DNA of 64,000 nucleotides, taken from assembly GCF_905397275.1 (NCBI RefSeq), contig NZ_CAJPUY010000002.1, positions 62,001 to 126,000 of the forward strand. Reading direction: 5' to 3'. The stretch's first letter is position 1. Every line of letters begins with the position of its first letter. Source of the DNA: Cupriavidus yeoncheonensis (lineage in GTDB: Bacteria; Pseudomonadota; Gammaproteobacteria; Burkholderiales; Burkholderiaceae). The position numbers and the translations under genes are program-made. Positions 26,924 to 36,676 of the stretch are shown one piece after another. The notes beneath the pieces were generated by a model. It was given only the letters and a program-made list of their open reading frames with translations. It searched no databases and was not told where the DNA came from.

Positions 26924-28632
26924 TCCCATTGGAATACATGCCGCCGATGATGTTCGGCGGCCTCGTGCTGTTCATGCTGATCGGCTTCCCGGTCGCGTTC
27001 TCGCTGTCCGCTGTCGGCCTGGCCTTCGGCTTCCTGTCCATCCATTGGGGCTACTTCCCGCTGAGCTTCCTGCAGGCCGTGCCCAGCCGCGTGTTCGGCA
27101 GCGTGCTGGCCAACGAGCTGCTGCTGGCCATCCCGTTCTTCACCTTCATGGGCGCGATCCTGGAGAAATGCGGGCTGGCCGAGGACATGCTCGACTCCAT
27201 GGGCCAGTTGTTCGGCCCGGTGCGCGGCGGCCTGGGCTACTCGGTGATCATCGTCGGCTTCATCCTGGGCGCGATCACCGGCACGGTGGCCGCGCAGGTG
27301 ATCGCCATGGCGATGATCTCGCTGCCGGTGATGATGCGCTACCGCTACAACATGAAGTACGCCACCGGCGTGCTGGCCGCGTCGGGCACCATCACGCAGC
27401 TCGTGCCGCCGTCGCTGGTGCTGGTGGTGCTGGCTGACCAGCTCAAGACGCCCGCCGGCAGCGCCGACGTGGGCAGCATGTATCTGGGCGCATGGGGCCC
27501 GTCGGTGGTGCAGATCGCGCTGTTCGCGCTGTACACGTTCTTCCTGGCGCGCTTCAAGCCCGACTGGCTGCCGCCGGTTCCGGCCGAAGCCCGCACGCTG
27601 CGCGGCTGGGCGCTGTGGGCCAAGTGCCTGCGCGGCATCATCCCGTGCGCGGTGCTGATCTTCCTGGTGCTGGGCACGATCATGCTGGGCATCGCCACCC
27701 CGACCGAATCGGGCGCCATGGGTGCCGTCGGCGCGCTGGTGCTGGCCGTGCTCCGCGCCAAGGCCTTCAACCACACCGACCGCCTGATCTACCGCGTCGG
27801 CATTGCCGCGACGCTGGTCGCCGCGGCCGTGGGCGTCTTTGCCTTTGGCTCGCATCTGTTCCGCGTTCCGCTGGCGGTGCTGTACCTGGTCATCCTGTGG
27901 CTGGTCATCCGATCGGGCCAGATGACCGACCTGCGCCTGCTGATCGTCGAGGCCTACCAGTCCACCGCCCGCATCACGGCGATGGTGGTGTTCATCCTGA
28001 TCGGCTCCACCTGCTTCTCGGTGGTGTTCCAGGGCGTGGACGGCGGCGCCTGGGTGGAGCACCTGTTCACCTCGCTGCCGGGCGGCTGGATCGGCTTCCT
28101 GATTGTGGTGAACCTGTTCATCTTCTTCCTGGCGTTCTTCCTGGACTTCTTCGAGATCGCCTTCATCGTGGTGCCGATGCTGGCCCCGGTGGCGGTGAAG
28201 GTGCTGGCGCCGGTCGTGGCCGACTCGATGGGCGGCAACCCCGAAGCCGCGGCCACCGCCGCGCTGGTGTGGTTCGGCGTGATGCTGTGCGTGAACATGC
28301 AGACCTCGTTCATGCACCCGCCGTTCGGCTTCGCGCTGTTCTACCTGCGCGGCATCGCGCCGAAGGAAGTCAAGAGCTCGGACATCTACTGGGGCGCCCT
28401 GCCCTGGGTCGGCCTGCAGCTGCTGATGGTCCTGGCCGTGATGTTCTGGCCGGGCATGGTGACCGCCTTCCTCGACAAGGGATCGCTGCACCACAACACC
28501 GGCGCGGAGGTCAGTATCCCGCTTGGGGGTGAACCGGAGAAACCCGCTTCTGCGCCAGGCTCGCTGGAGTTGCCGGGAACTGCGGCACCAGCGGAGCCGG
28601 CGGCGCCGCAGTTCGAGTTTGAGAAAAAGTAG
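26920..28632 (+). CDS. dctM: TRAP transporter large permease (DctM family), long form
   Basis: The 570-residue large permease, longer than the common 420-440. The N-terminal core (IGFPVAFSLSAVGLAFGF, GAITGTVAAQVIAMA, GTIMLGIATPTESGAMGA) is typical. An insert with extra hydrophobic segments (about 285-345) separates it from the C-terminal half (AFFLDFFEIAFIVVPML, MQTSFMHPPFGFALFYLRG). This is the long DctM subtype seen in marine and soil proteobacteria. The C-terminal about 35 residues are Pro/Ala/Glu-rich and hydrophilic. The ATG at 26920 overlaps the dctQ stop. Confidence 0.9.
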   Translation: MIPLEYMPPMMFGGLVLFMLIGFPVAFSLSAVGLAFGFLSIHWGYFPLSFLQAVPSRVFGSVLANELLLAIPFFTFMGAILEKCGLAEDMLDSMGQLFGPVRGGLGYSVIIVGFILGAITGTVAAQVIAMAMISLPVMMRYRYNMKYATGVLAASGTITQLVPPSLVLVVLADQLKTPAGSADVGSMYLGAWGPSVVQIALFALYTFFLARFKPDWLPPVPAEARTLRGWALWAKCLRGIIPCAVLIFLVLGTIMLGIATPTESGAMGAVGALVLAVLRAKAFNHTDRLIYRVGIAATLVAAAVGVFAFGSHLFRVPLAVLYLVILWLVIRSGQMTDLRLLIVEAYQSTARITAMVVFILIGSTCFSVVFQGVDGGAWVEHLFTSLPGGWIGFLIVVNLFIFFLAFFLDFFEIAFIVVPMLAPVAVKVLAPVVADSMGGNPEAAATAALVWFGVMLCVNMQTSFMHPPFGFALFYLRGIAPKEVKSSDIYWGALPWVGLQLLMVLAVMFWPGMVTAFLDKGSLHHNTGAEVSIPLGGEPEKPASAPGSLELPGTAAPAEPAAPQFEFEKK

Positions 28633-28649
28633 CCATCGAATGCCCCGAC

Positions 28650-28676
28650 AGAGCCCCGCAGCCGCGGGGCTCTTTG
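28650..28676 (+). terminator. intrinsic terminator of dctQM
   Basis: AGAGCCCCGC (28650-28659) pairs perfectly with GCGGGGCTCT (28664-28673) around AGCC, followed by TT. It lies 17 bp after the dctM stop and 37 bp before the stop of the convergent debranching-like gene. Confidence 0.75.
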
Positions 28677-28712
28677 CCTTGCAGGGCCGCCGGCCAGCGG
28701 GACAGCCTGCGC

Positions 28713-30917
28713 TTAGTTCGTAGTCGTCACCAGCACATCCCCCCGCCGCGCCACTACGTTGACGACCACGCTGCTGCCCGAGCGCCGCAGCATCAGATCG
28801 ACGGACGCATCGGCAATGGACAGTCCTTGCAGCGCCAGGTCTTCCATGAAGGACGGCAGCGCCGGATAGTGGAAGCTGATCTCGCGCGCGCCTACGTCGA
28901 AGTCCAGGTTCAGGCACGATTGCAGCAGCGACAGCGGTGTGGCCGCCGCCCAGGCCTGCGGGATGCATGCCACCGGATAGAGCGTCGGCCCACGGTTGCG
29001 CCGGCGCTCGAAGCCGCAAAACAGCTCGGGCAGGCGGCGCAGGTCAATATGGGTGGACGCGGCAAAGAGGCCGTCGAAGATGCGCAATGCCGCATCGCGC
29101 AGCCCGTAGCGAACCATCCCTGCGGCGATGATGGCGTTGTCATGGGGCCAGACCGAACCATTGTGATAGCTCATCGGGTTGTAGCGGCTTTCGCTGGAAG
29201 CGATGGTCCGCACGCCCCAGCCGGAGAACGATGCGCTGCCCATCAGGGCGGCCGCCACCGCTGCCGCGCGTTCAGGCAATGCAATACCCGTATAGAGCGC
29301 ATGGCCCGCATTGGAGGACAGCACGCGGCATGGCCGCTTGTCGCCATCTAGCGCGATCACGTAGGTGCCCAGGTCCTCGTCGAAGAACGCTTCGTCAAAG
29401 CGCTGCCGGAGCTGCGCGGCCTTCGCATCGAGTGCGGCGGCGCGCCCGTTGTGGCCAAGGCTGCGCGCCATCCGCGCGGCCGCCATCCAGGCGCCGTACA
29501 CATAGGCCTGCACCTCCGCCAGCGCGATCGGCCCCTGGGCCAGGGTGCCGTCGGCATGGAAGATCGAATCCCGGCTGTCCTTCCAGCCCTGGTTGAGCAG
29601 CCCTTCGCTGGTGCGCCGTCCGTACTCGACGAAACCGTCGCCGTCGCGGTCGCCGTACTTGTCGATCCAGCCCAATGCCGCCTCGATGGCAGGCCACAGC
29701 GAGCGTATCGTGCCCACGTCATGCGTGCGGTCCAGGTAAGCGCCCGCCAGCATGACGAACAGCGGCGTGGAATCGATGCTGCCGTAGTAGCGGCGGAACG
29801 GCACCTCGCCAAGGTTCGCCATTTCGCCCTTGCGGCTTTCGTGCAGGATCTTGCCCGGCTCGGCATCGGCAGAGGGATCGGAACTCGTCGCCTGGTTCGC
29901 CGCCAGGTAGCCCAGCACGCCGCGTGCGATGCCGGGGTCCAGCCACAGGGTTTCCATCGCGGTGATCAGCGCATCGCGGCCGAAGAAAGTGCTGAACCAC
30001 GGTATGCCGGCATAGGGATAAGGCCCGTAAGGTGTTTTCGTGATCAGCATGTAGAGATCGGACATGCTGCGGCCCACGGCTTCGTTGAAGATCTCGTTGG
30101 AGGTGGTCACGGTTGCCGCCTGCGCGGACAGCCCCTGCAGTGCACGACGTGCGGCCCGCAAGGCTGACGGGAAAGCGCCGCGCGGCGGGCGCCTGTCGTG
30201 CCGCACCTGGTCGCAGCAGACTTCCACGTAGAGCAGGTGCGTCTTGTGCGGCATCAGTTCCAGCTCGAACACCGCCATGTCGCCACGCAGCCGGGTCGGC
30301 ACGGGATCGAACGTCAGGTGCGTGGTGCGCACGCAATCATCGAGTCCGGTGTAGGCGAGCTTCGCACCACTTTCGGTCAGCTCGGGCGGATCCGTGCGGC
30401 CGCGCTGGGCGCGTCGGGCGCCGCGCACTTCGAACAGGTCCGCAAAGTCCGCCGCAAACGCCAGTTCCAGGCTGATGTGCCGCGGCGCTTCATCGAAGTT
30501 GCGCACAGCCAGCCGCTCATAGCAGGTGCCCTCCCAGAGAAAACGCGAGCGGCGCACATGGATCACGTCGTGGGGCATGACCAGTTCTCCCTGCGCGTCA
30601 AACAGGTCCGGATTGGTCAGGTCGCAGCTGAACGCGGCGTCGTCGTCGCGCAGCACGGAACTCAGCAGCACGGGACGCCACCCGTGGATGGTCAGGTGGA
30701 AGTGCGACAGGTGCCGCGTGTCGCAAAAGAAGATGCCGTCTGACCCGCCCGAACCGGCGATGGCATCGCCATACTGGTCGAACACCGCGAAGGTGTCGCC
30801 TTGCTTGAGCGTGCGCGGCTGGGTCAGACGCAGTGAGTGCGTCGCAGCGATGACGATGGGCGCGGCAGGCGTCGCGTCCGGCACCAGGCTGCGCCGGCCT
30901 TCGGGAGCGTCAAGCAT
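28713..30917 (-). CDS. glycogen-debranching-like amylo-alpha-1,6-glucosidase
   Basis: A 734-residue protein of the bacterial 'glycogen debranching' group. The N-terminal half has the GDE_N-like pattern (TFAVFDQYGDA, GIFFCDTRHLSHF). The C-terminal half is an (alpha/alpha)6-barrel hydrolase domain with GIPWFSTFFGRDALITAMETLW near 303-324, DGDGFVEYGR, SWSIHNGSVWPHDN-like YHNGSVWPHDNA and PQAWAAATPLSLLQ. Likely acts on alpha-glucans in the cytoplasm; no signal peptide is seen. A family 4-type glycosyltransferase precedes it by 15 bp in the same direction. The exact substrate is unproven for this family. Confidence 0.82.
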   Translation of the reverse strand: MLDAPEGRRSLVPDATPAAPIVIAATHSLRLTQPRTLKQGDTFAVFDQYGDAIAGSGGSDGIFFCDTRHLSHFHLTIHGWRPVLLSSVLRDDDAAFSCDLTNPDLFDAQGELVMPHDVIHVRRSRFLWEGTCYERLAVRNFDEAPRHISLELAFAADFADLFEVRGARRAQRGRTDPPELTESGAKLAYTGLDDCVRTTHLTFDPVPTRLRGDMAVFELELMPHKTHLLYVEVCCDQVRHDRRPPRGAFPSALRAARRALQGLSAQAATVTTSNEIFNEAVGRSMSDLYMLITKTPYGPYPYAGIPWFSTFFGRDALITAMETLWLDPGIARGVLGYLAANQATSSDPSADAEPGKILHESRKGEMANLGEVPFRRYYGSIDSTPLFVMLAGAYLDRTHDVGTIRSLWPAIEAALGWIDKYGDRDGDGFVEYGRRTSEGLLNQGWKDSRDSIFHADGTLAQGPIALAEVQAYVYGAWMAAARMARSLGHNGRAAALDAKAAQLRQRFDEAFFDEDLGTYVIALDGDKRPCRVLSSNAGHALYTGIALPERAAAVAAALMGSASFSGWGVRTIASSESRYNPMSYHNGSVWPHDNAIIAAGMVRYGLRDAALRIFDGLFAASTHIDLRRLPELFCGFERRRNRGPTLYPVACIPQAWAAATPLSLLQSCLNLDFDVGAREISFHYPALPSFMEDLALQGLSIADASVDLMLRRSGSSVVVNVVARRGDVLVTTTN

Positions 30918-30932
30918 TGTCTCTCTCCAGGT

Positions 30933-32030
30933 TCAGGCCGCGACCTGCAGGCCAGCATCCGCCTGGGCGGACCGGTCCGGATGCGGGCAACCGTCGGGCG
31001 ACGGTCCGCGCAGGCGGCCATAGAGTGCCAGGTAGTCATGGGCCATGCGCTCGGCGCTGAAGCGCGCAAGGAACGCACGGCGCACGGCGCGGCGGTCGAT
31101 TTCGCCGATGCGCCCGACTGCCGCCACGGCCTCGTCGACACTGTCGACGACGAAGCCATTGACCCCGTCATCGATGACTTCCGGGACCGAGCCGCATCGG
31201 AACGCGATCACCGGCGTGCCACAGGCCATGGCTTCGATCATCGCCAGGCCAAAGGGCTCGGGCCAGTCGATCGGGAACAGCAGCGCACGGGCGCCGCCGA
31301 GAAACCGCGTCTTCTCCCGTTCGCCGATTTCTCCAAGATACTCGATATTGGCGTGCCGGCTGACCAGCGGCGCGATGTCGGCTTCCCAGTATGCGCGGTC
31401 GACGCGGTCGATCTTGGCGGCGATCTTCAGCGGCAAGCCGCTTTGTACGGCAATCCTGATGGCGCGGTCGGGGCGCTTCTCGGGCGAAATGCGCCCGAGG
31501 AATGCGAGGTAGCCGCCACGCCCCGCCGCATGGAACGGCAGCAGCCGTTCGGGCAGGCCGTGGTAGACGTTGCCGAGCCAGCAGACCGGCGGCATGGGGT
31601 CGCGCTGTCCCAGCGATATCGACACCAGTGGCATGTCCGCGAACGCGGAGTAGAACGGCCACAGGTCCGGAAGGTCCAGCCTGCCGTGCAGGGTCGTTAC
31701 GGTGCGGTCGGAGAAGCTCCGCGCCATCGGGAAATGCAGCAGGTCGGTGTGAAAATGCAGGACGTCGAAGTCGTCCGCCCGCCGGCAGACTTCGTCCAGC
31801 ATCATCACGTGATAGGGCAGGATGTCGCGCACCGACGGGTCGGTGCGCAGCGCCCGCGGCGCGCAACTCACCAGCCGGGCGGCAGTCGATGAATCGCCGC
31901 TGGCAAACAGCGTCACGTCGTGCCCCTGCCGGACCAGTTCATCGGACAGGTACGCGACGACGCGCTCGGTACCACCGTATTGCCGTGGCGGGCATGCTTC
32001 CACAAGTGGGGCAATTTGAGCGATTTTCAT
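30933..32030 (-). CDS. glycosyltransferase, GT-B fold, family 4-like
   Basis: A 365-residue retaining-type glycosyltransferase. The N-terminus IAQIAPLVEACPPRQYGGTERVV near 4-24 is typical of family 4 starts. The nucleotide-sugar site EPFGLAMIE (258-266, EX7E) is followed by AMACGTPVIAF. The ATG at 32030 is chosen because the conserved N-terminus begins there; the open frame extends upstream without similarity. Co-directional with the debranching-like gene 15 bp downstream. The acceptor and sugar donor are unknown; a role in alpha-glucan or trehalose-like metabolism is an inference from the neighbour only. Confidence 0.84.
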   Translation of the reverse strand: MKIAQIAPLVEACPPRQYGGTERVVAYLSDELVRQGHDVTLFASGDSSTAARLVSCAPRALRTDPSVRDILPYHVMMLDEVCRRADDFDVLHFHTDLLHFPMARSFSDRTVTTLHGRLDLPDLWPFYSAFADMPLVSISLGQRDPMPPVCWLGNVYHGLPERLLPFHAAGRGGYLAFLGRISPEKRPDRAIRIAVQSGLPLKIAAKIDRVDRAYWEADIAPLVSRHANIEYLGEIGEREKTRFLGGARALLFPIDWPEPFGLAMIEAMACGTPVIAFRCGSVPEVIDDGVNGFVVDSVDEAVAAVGRIGEIDRRAVRRAFLARFSAERMAHDYLALYGRLRGPSPDGCPHPDRSAQADAGLQVAA

Positions 32031-32423
32031 CGGCAGGATATGCGCGTTGCTGAAAAGTTTGACCACCGGTTGCAGGACCGCTTTCGCCACCGCGCCCGCG
32101 CAATCGCGCTGGCCCGTTGAACCGAGAGGAAGATCCCACGCGGGTGTGGGCGTGCCATCGCAGGCACGGCTGCCTTGCCCGCCGCATTCGATGCCGGCAA
32201 GCCATGCCTGGCTGTCGCCGGCACCACCTTGACATGGCTGCTGCCGAGGGGCAAAGGGTGCCGCGCTGCAGCAAGAGGGATTCCATGCACTGGGCTGTCC
32301 GGCAATCGATCTCAGGCCTGAAGCCCTTCGTTGCAAGCGCCATGCCCGCCGCGCCGCGCGGATTGCTATGCTCTAGGAATCCTCCACACTGAAATCTGCG
32401 CGCAACCGCCCGCGAGGAGCCGC
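32031..32423. other. divergent intergenic region between glycosyltransferase and sulP
   Basis: This 393-bp spacer separates two divergent genes. The only clear signal I see is GAGGAG just before the sulP GTG. No convincing promoter hexamers, coding frame or strong hairpin stood out. Confidence 0.4.
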
Positions 32424-34175
32424 GTGACCAACCATCCCTCCAGCCCGCCGGCGCATACGTCCGCGGCAGCCCATTCAAACGCCGGCTGGCTGCGCTGGCT
32501 GCCGGGACTGCAGATGCTGCGCACGTACGAAGCTGGCTGGCTGCCGCGCGATCTGGCCGCGGGGCTCGTGCTCACCACCATGCTGGTGCCGGTGGGCATC
32601 GCCTATGCCGAGGCATCGGGCGTGCCGGGCATCTACGGCCTGTACGCCACCATCATCCCGCTGCTCGCCTACGCGCTGTTCGGCCCGAGCCGCATCCTGG
32701 TGCTGGGACCCGATTCCGCGCTGGCGGCACCGATCCTGGCCGTGGTGGTGCAGCTGTCCGCCGGCGACCCGGCGCGCGCCATCACCATCGCCAGCATGAT
32801 GGCGGTGGTATCGGGGCTGGTCTGCATCGTCGTCGGCCTGTTGCGGCTGGGCTTCATCACCGAGTTGCTGTCCAAGCCGATCCGCTATGGCTACATGAAC
32901 GGCATCGCGTTCACCGTGCTCGTCAGCCAGTTGCCCAAGCTGTTCGGCATTTCGATCGAAGATGCCGGGCCGTTGCGGGAGTTGTGGAGCCTGGGCAATG
33001 CCGTTGCGGCCGGCAAGGCCAACCCGTACAGCCTGGCCGTGGGCGGCGCCAGCCTGGTGCTGATCCTGCTGCTGAAACGGTTCGAGCGCGTGCCCGGCGT
33101 GCTGATCGCGGTCGTGCTGGCAACGCTCAGCGTGAGCCTGTTCGGTCTCGATGCGCAGGGGGTCAAGGTGCTCGGTAAGATGCCGCAGGGCCTGCCCGCC
33201 TTCGCCTTGCCGTATCTGAGCGGGGTAGACCTCACCCAAATCGTGGTGGGCGGCTGCGCCGTCGCCCTGGTGGCGTTCGCCGATACCAGTGTGCTGTCGC
33301 GCACCTACGCCGCGCGCCTGAAGTATCCGGTCGATCCGAACCAGGAAATGGTCGGCCTGGGCGCCGCCAACCTGGCCGCCGGACTGTTCCAGGGCTTTCC
33401 GATCAGCAGCAGCGCGTCGCGCACGCCGGTGGCCGAAGCCGCGGGGGCGCGCACGCAACTCACCGGCGTGGTCGGCGCACTGGCCGTGGCGGCGCTGCTG
33501 CTGTTTGCTCCGGACCTGATGCGACACCTGCCCAACAGCGCGCTGGCCGCCGTGGTCATCGCGGCGGCCATCGGCCTGTTCGAGTTTGCCGACCTCAAGC
33601 GGATCTACCGCATCCAGCAGTGGGAGTTCTGGCTGGCGATGGCCTGCTTTGCCGGGGTTGCGGTCCTCGGCGCGGTGCCGGGCATCTGCCTGGCCGTGGT
33701 CATCGCCATCATCGAGTTCCTGTGGGACGGCTGGCGCCCGCACCACGCGGTGCTCGGCCGCGCCGACGGTGTGCGCGGCTATCACGACGTGGAGCGTTAC
33801 CCGAACGCACGCCGCGTGCCGGGGCTGGTGCTGTTCCGCTGGGATGCGCCACTGTTCTTCGCGAATGCCGAACTGTTCCAGGAATGCGTGCTGCGCGCGG
33901 TCGATGCATCGCCCACGGCGGTGCGGCGCGTGGTGGTGGCCGCCGAGCCGGTCACCAGCGTCGACGTGACCTCGGCGGACATGCTGCGCGAACTCGACAA
34001 GGCCCTGGACGAGCGCGGGATCGAGCTGCACTTCGCGGAGATGAAGGACCCCGTCAAGGACAAGCTCAAGCGCTTTGAACTGTTCGACAAGCTGGGGGAG
34101 GATGCCTTCCATCCTACGGTCGGCGCGGCAGTGGATGACTACCTGAGCGACTACGGCGTGGACTGGACTGCCTGA
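32424..34175 (+). CDS. SulP-family anion transporter with STAS domain
   Basis: A 583-residue inner-membrane transporter. The SulP core begins with WLPRDLAAGLVLTTMLVPVGIAYAEASGVPG-type sequence (about 44-74), then GLYATIIPLLAYALFG and LGPDSALAAPI. About ten or more hydrophobic segments follow. A cytoplasmic STAS domain covers about 455-570 (VLFRWDAPLFFANAELF, AAEPVTSVDVTSADML). The GTG at 32424 is preceded by GAGGAG. SulP members move sulfate, bicarbonate or other anions, and the substrate cannot be told from sequence. No carbonic anhydrase lies adjacent. Confidence 0.9.
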   Translation: MTNHPSSPPAHTSAAAHSNAGWLRWLPGLQMLRTYEAGWLPRDLAAGLVLTTMLVPVGIAYAEASGVPGIYGLYATIIPLLAYALFGPSRILVLGPDSALAAPILAVVVQLSAGDPARAITIASMMAVVSGLVCIVVGLLRLGFITELLSKPIRYGYMNGIAFTVLVSQLPKLFGISIEDAGPLRELWSLGNAVAAGKANPYSLAVGGASLVLILLLKRFERVPGVLIAVVLATLSVSLFGLDAQGVKVLGKMPQGLPAFALPYLSGVDLTQIVVGGCAVALVAFADTSVLSRTYAARLKYPVDPNQEMVGLGAANLAAGLFQGFPISSSASRTPVAEAAGARTQLTGVVGALAVAALLLFAPDLMRHLPNSALAAVVIAAAIGLFEFADLKRIYRIQQWEFWLAMACFAGVAVLGAVPGICLAVVIAIIEFLWDGWRPHHAVLGRADGVRGYHDVERYPNARRVPGLVLFRWDAPLFFANAELFQECVLRAVDASPTAVRRVVVAAEPVTSVDVTSADMLRELDKALDERGIELHFAEMKDPVKDKLKRFELFDKLGEDAFHPTVGAAVDDYLSDYGVDWTA

Positions 34176-34180
34176 CGCCA

Positions 34181-34218
34181 CAAAAGAAAACGCCGGCCTG
34201 CCAGATGGCAGGCCGGCG
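34181..34218 (-). terminator. terminator hairpin between sulP and the decarboxylase gene
   Basis: CGCCGGCCTGCC (34191-34202) pairs perfectly with GGCAGGCCGGCG (34207-34218) around AGAT. The T-rich tail TTTTCTTTTG lies on the minus strand (34190-34181), so it terminates the decarboxylase transcript. The stem may also serve sulP, which converges on it. Confidence 0.82.
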
Positions 34219-34248
34219 CATTGCTACCTCAGCGCATCAGCGTAAAGC

Positions 34249-36519
34249 TCAGCTTCCCTGCTTCACGCAATCCACGAAGTAGGCCTTCTGGCCATCGACC
34301 TCTTCCAGCACCAGCCCGTGCACGTCGGTCTCGAAGCCCGGGAAGAGCTTGTTGAACTCGCGCGCGAACTTCAGGTACTGGACGATGATGCGGTTGAAGC
34401 GCTCACCCGGGATCAGCAGCGGGATGCCCGGCGGATACGGCGTCAGCAGGATGGCGGTGACGCGGCCCTCCAGCTCGTCCACCGGCACGCGCTCGATCTC
34501 GCGGTGCGCCATCATCGCCCAAGCATCCGACGGCTTCATCGCCGGCTCCATGTCCGACAGGTACATCTCGGTGGTCACGCGCGCCACGTCGTTGGCCTTG
34601 TAGACGCTGTGCACGGCGTCGCACAGGTCGCGCAGGCCCATGCGCTCGTACTGCGGGTGCTTGCCGACGAACTCGGGCAGCACGCGCCACAGCGGCTGGT
34701 TCTGGTCGTAGTCGTCCTTGAACTGCTGCAGCTCGGTCACCAGCGAGTTCCAGCGGCCCTTGGTGATGCCGATGGTGAACATGATGAAGAACGAGTACAG
34801 GCCCGTCTTCTCGATGATGATGCCGTGCTCGGCCAGGTACTTGGTGACGATGGCCGCCGGGATGCCGCGCTCGCTGAACTCGCCGTCCACGTCCAGCCCC
34901 GGGGTGATGATGGTGGCCTTGATCGGGTCGAGCAGGTTGAAGCCGTCGGCCAGGTCGCCGAAGCCGTGCCAGCGCTCGTTGGCCTTGAGCATCCATTCCT
35001 CGCGGTCCGGCATGCCCTCTTCATTCAGCGTATCGGGACCCCAGACCTTGAACCACCAGTCGCCGTTGTGGCCGGCGTCGTACTCGCCCTCCACCTTGCG
35101 CATGGCGCGGCGGAAGTCCAGCGCTTCCTGGATGCTTTCTTCCACCAGCGCGGTGCCGCCAGGGGCTTCCATCATCGCCGCGGCCACGTCGCACGAGGCG
35201 ATGATCGAGTACTGCGGGCTGGTCGAGGTGTGCATCAGGTACGCCTCGTTGAAGCGATAGCGGTCCAGCTTGCGCGTCTCGGAATCCTGCACGAGGATCT
35301 GCGAGGCCTGCGACAACCCGGCGAGCAGCTTGTGCGTGGACTGCGTGGCGAACACCAGCGCGTCCTTGCTGCGTGGACGGTCGCGGCCGATCGCGTGCAT
35401 GTCGTGATAGAACTCGTGGAACGCCGCATGCGGCAACCATGCTTCATCGAAGTGCAGCGTATCGATTTCGGACGCGAGCATCTCCTTGATCTGCTCGGCG
35501 TTGTACAGCACGCCGTCATAGGTACCCTGCGTGATGGTCAGGATGCGCGGCTTCTGGTTCCTGGCCTTGCTGGCGAACGGGTGGCTGGCGATCTTCCGGC
35601 GGATGGTCTCCGGGTCGAACTCGCTCTTCGGGATCGGGCCGATGATGCCGTAGTGGTTGCGCGTGGGCATCAGGAAGACCGGGATCGCGCCCGTCATCAT
35701 GATCGCGTGCAGGATCGACTTGTGGCAGTTGCGGTCCACCACGACGATATCGCCGGGCGCCACGTTGGCGTGCCACACCATCTTGTTCGACGTGGACGTG
35801 CCATTGGTCACGAAGAACATGTGGTCCGAGTTGAAGATGCGCGCGGCATTGCGCTCGGACGCCGCCACGGGGCCGGTGTGGTCCAGCAGCTGGCCAAGTT
35901 CGTCCACCGCGTTGCAGACGTCGGCGCGCAGCATGTTCTCGCCGAAGAACTGGTGGAACACCTGGCCGACCGGGCTCTTCAGGAATGCCACGCCGCCCGA
36001 GTGGCCCGGGCAGTGCCACGAGTACGACGAATCCTGCGCGTAGTCGATCAGCGCCTTGAAGAACGGCGGCGCCAGCGAGTCGAGGTAGACCTTGGCTTCG
36101 CGGATGATGTGGCGCGCCACGAATTCGGGGGTGTCCTCGAACATGTGGATGAAGCCGTGCAGCTCGCGCAGGATGTCGTTCGGGATATGGCGCGAGGTGC
36201 GGGTCTCGCCGTACAGGAAGATCGGCAGGTCGGTGTTGCGGCGGCGAACTTCGTTGACGAACGCGCGCAGCTTTTCGATGGCGGACGCTTCGGGCTGGTC
36301 ATCGGCGGTCACGAACTCGTCGTCATCGATCGACACGATGAAGGTCGAAGCGCGGCTGGACTGCTGCGCGAACGAGGTCAGGTCGCCGTAGCTGGTCAGG
36401 CCCATAACCTCCATGCCTTCTTTCTCGATCGCCTCGGCCAGCGCGCGGATGCCCGAGCCGGAGATGTTCTCGGAGCGGAAGTCTTCGTCAATGATGATGA
36501 CGGGGAAGCGAAATTTCAT
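34249..36519 (-). CDS. Orn/Lys/Arg decarboxylase (PLP-dependent, fold type I)
   Basis: A 756-residue amino-acid decarboxylase with the inducible/biosynthetic bacterial architecture: an N-terminal response-regulator-like wing domain (about 1-130), then a PLP domain with HCPGHSGGVAF, FDEAWLPHAAFH (Asp358) and STHKLLAGLSQASQ carrying the Schiff-base Lys397, then a C-terminal domain. The ATG at 36519 follows AAGGAT; the 15 upstream codons have no similarity. Substrate choice (arginine, lysine or ornithine) cannot be decided by motif. Likely role is polyamine synthesis or acid resistance. No cognate antiporter gene is adjacent. Confidence 0.92.
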   Translation of the reverse strand: MKFRFPVIIIDEDFRSENISGSGIRALAEAIEKEGMEVMGLTSYGDLTSFAQQSSRASTFIVSIDDDEFVTADDQPEASAIEKLRAFVNEVRRRNTDLPIFLYGETRTSRHIPNDILRELHGFIHMFEDTPEFVARHIIREAKVYLDSLAPPFFKALIDYAQDSSYSWHCPGHSGGVAFLKSPVGQVFHQFFGENMLRADVCNAVDELGQLLDHTGPVAASERNAARIFNSDHMFFVTNGTSTSNKMVWHANVAPGDIVVVDRNCHKSILHAIMMTGAIPVFLMPTRNHYGIIGPIPKSEFDPETIRRKIASHPFASKARNQKPRILTITQGTYDGVLYNAEQIKEMLASEIDTLHFDEAWLPHAAFHEFYHDMHAIGRDRPRSKDALVFATQSTHKLLAGLSQASQILVQDSETRKLDRYRFNEAYLMHTSTSPQYSIIASCDVAAAMMEAPGGTALVEESIQEALDFRRAMRKVEGEYDAGHNGDWWFKVWGPDTLNEEGMPDREEWMLKANERWHGFGDLADGFNLLDPIKATIITPGLDVDGEFSERGIPAAIVTKYLAEHGIIIEKTGLYSFFIMFTIGITKGRWNSLVTELQQFKDDYDQNQPLWRVLPEFVGKHPQYERMGLRDLCDAVHSVYKANDVARVTTEMYLSDMEPAMKPSDAWAMMAHREIERVPVDELEGRVTAILLTPYPPGIPLLIPGERFNRIIVQYLKFAREFNKLFPGFETDVHGLVLEEVDGQKAYFVDCVKQGS

Positions 36520-36676
36520 CGGGCATCCTTGATGGAAAGCAGGACATAAAGGACTGAGCCACATGGCCGGCAGGGGTTCCCCCGCGACGGCGACATGTGG
36601 CTCTCACGTCAGGTGTCGGCGCCCGCGCGTCGATCGCGAGCCGCCCGTTCCGGCAAACGCCGGCATTGTAATGCGC

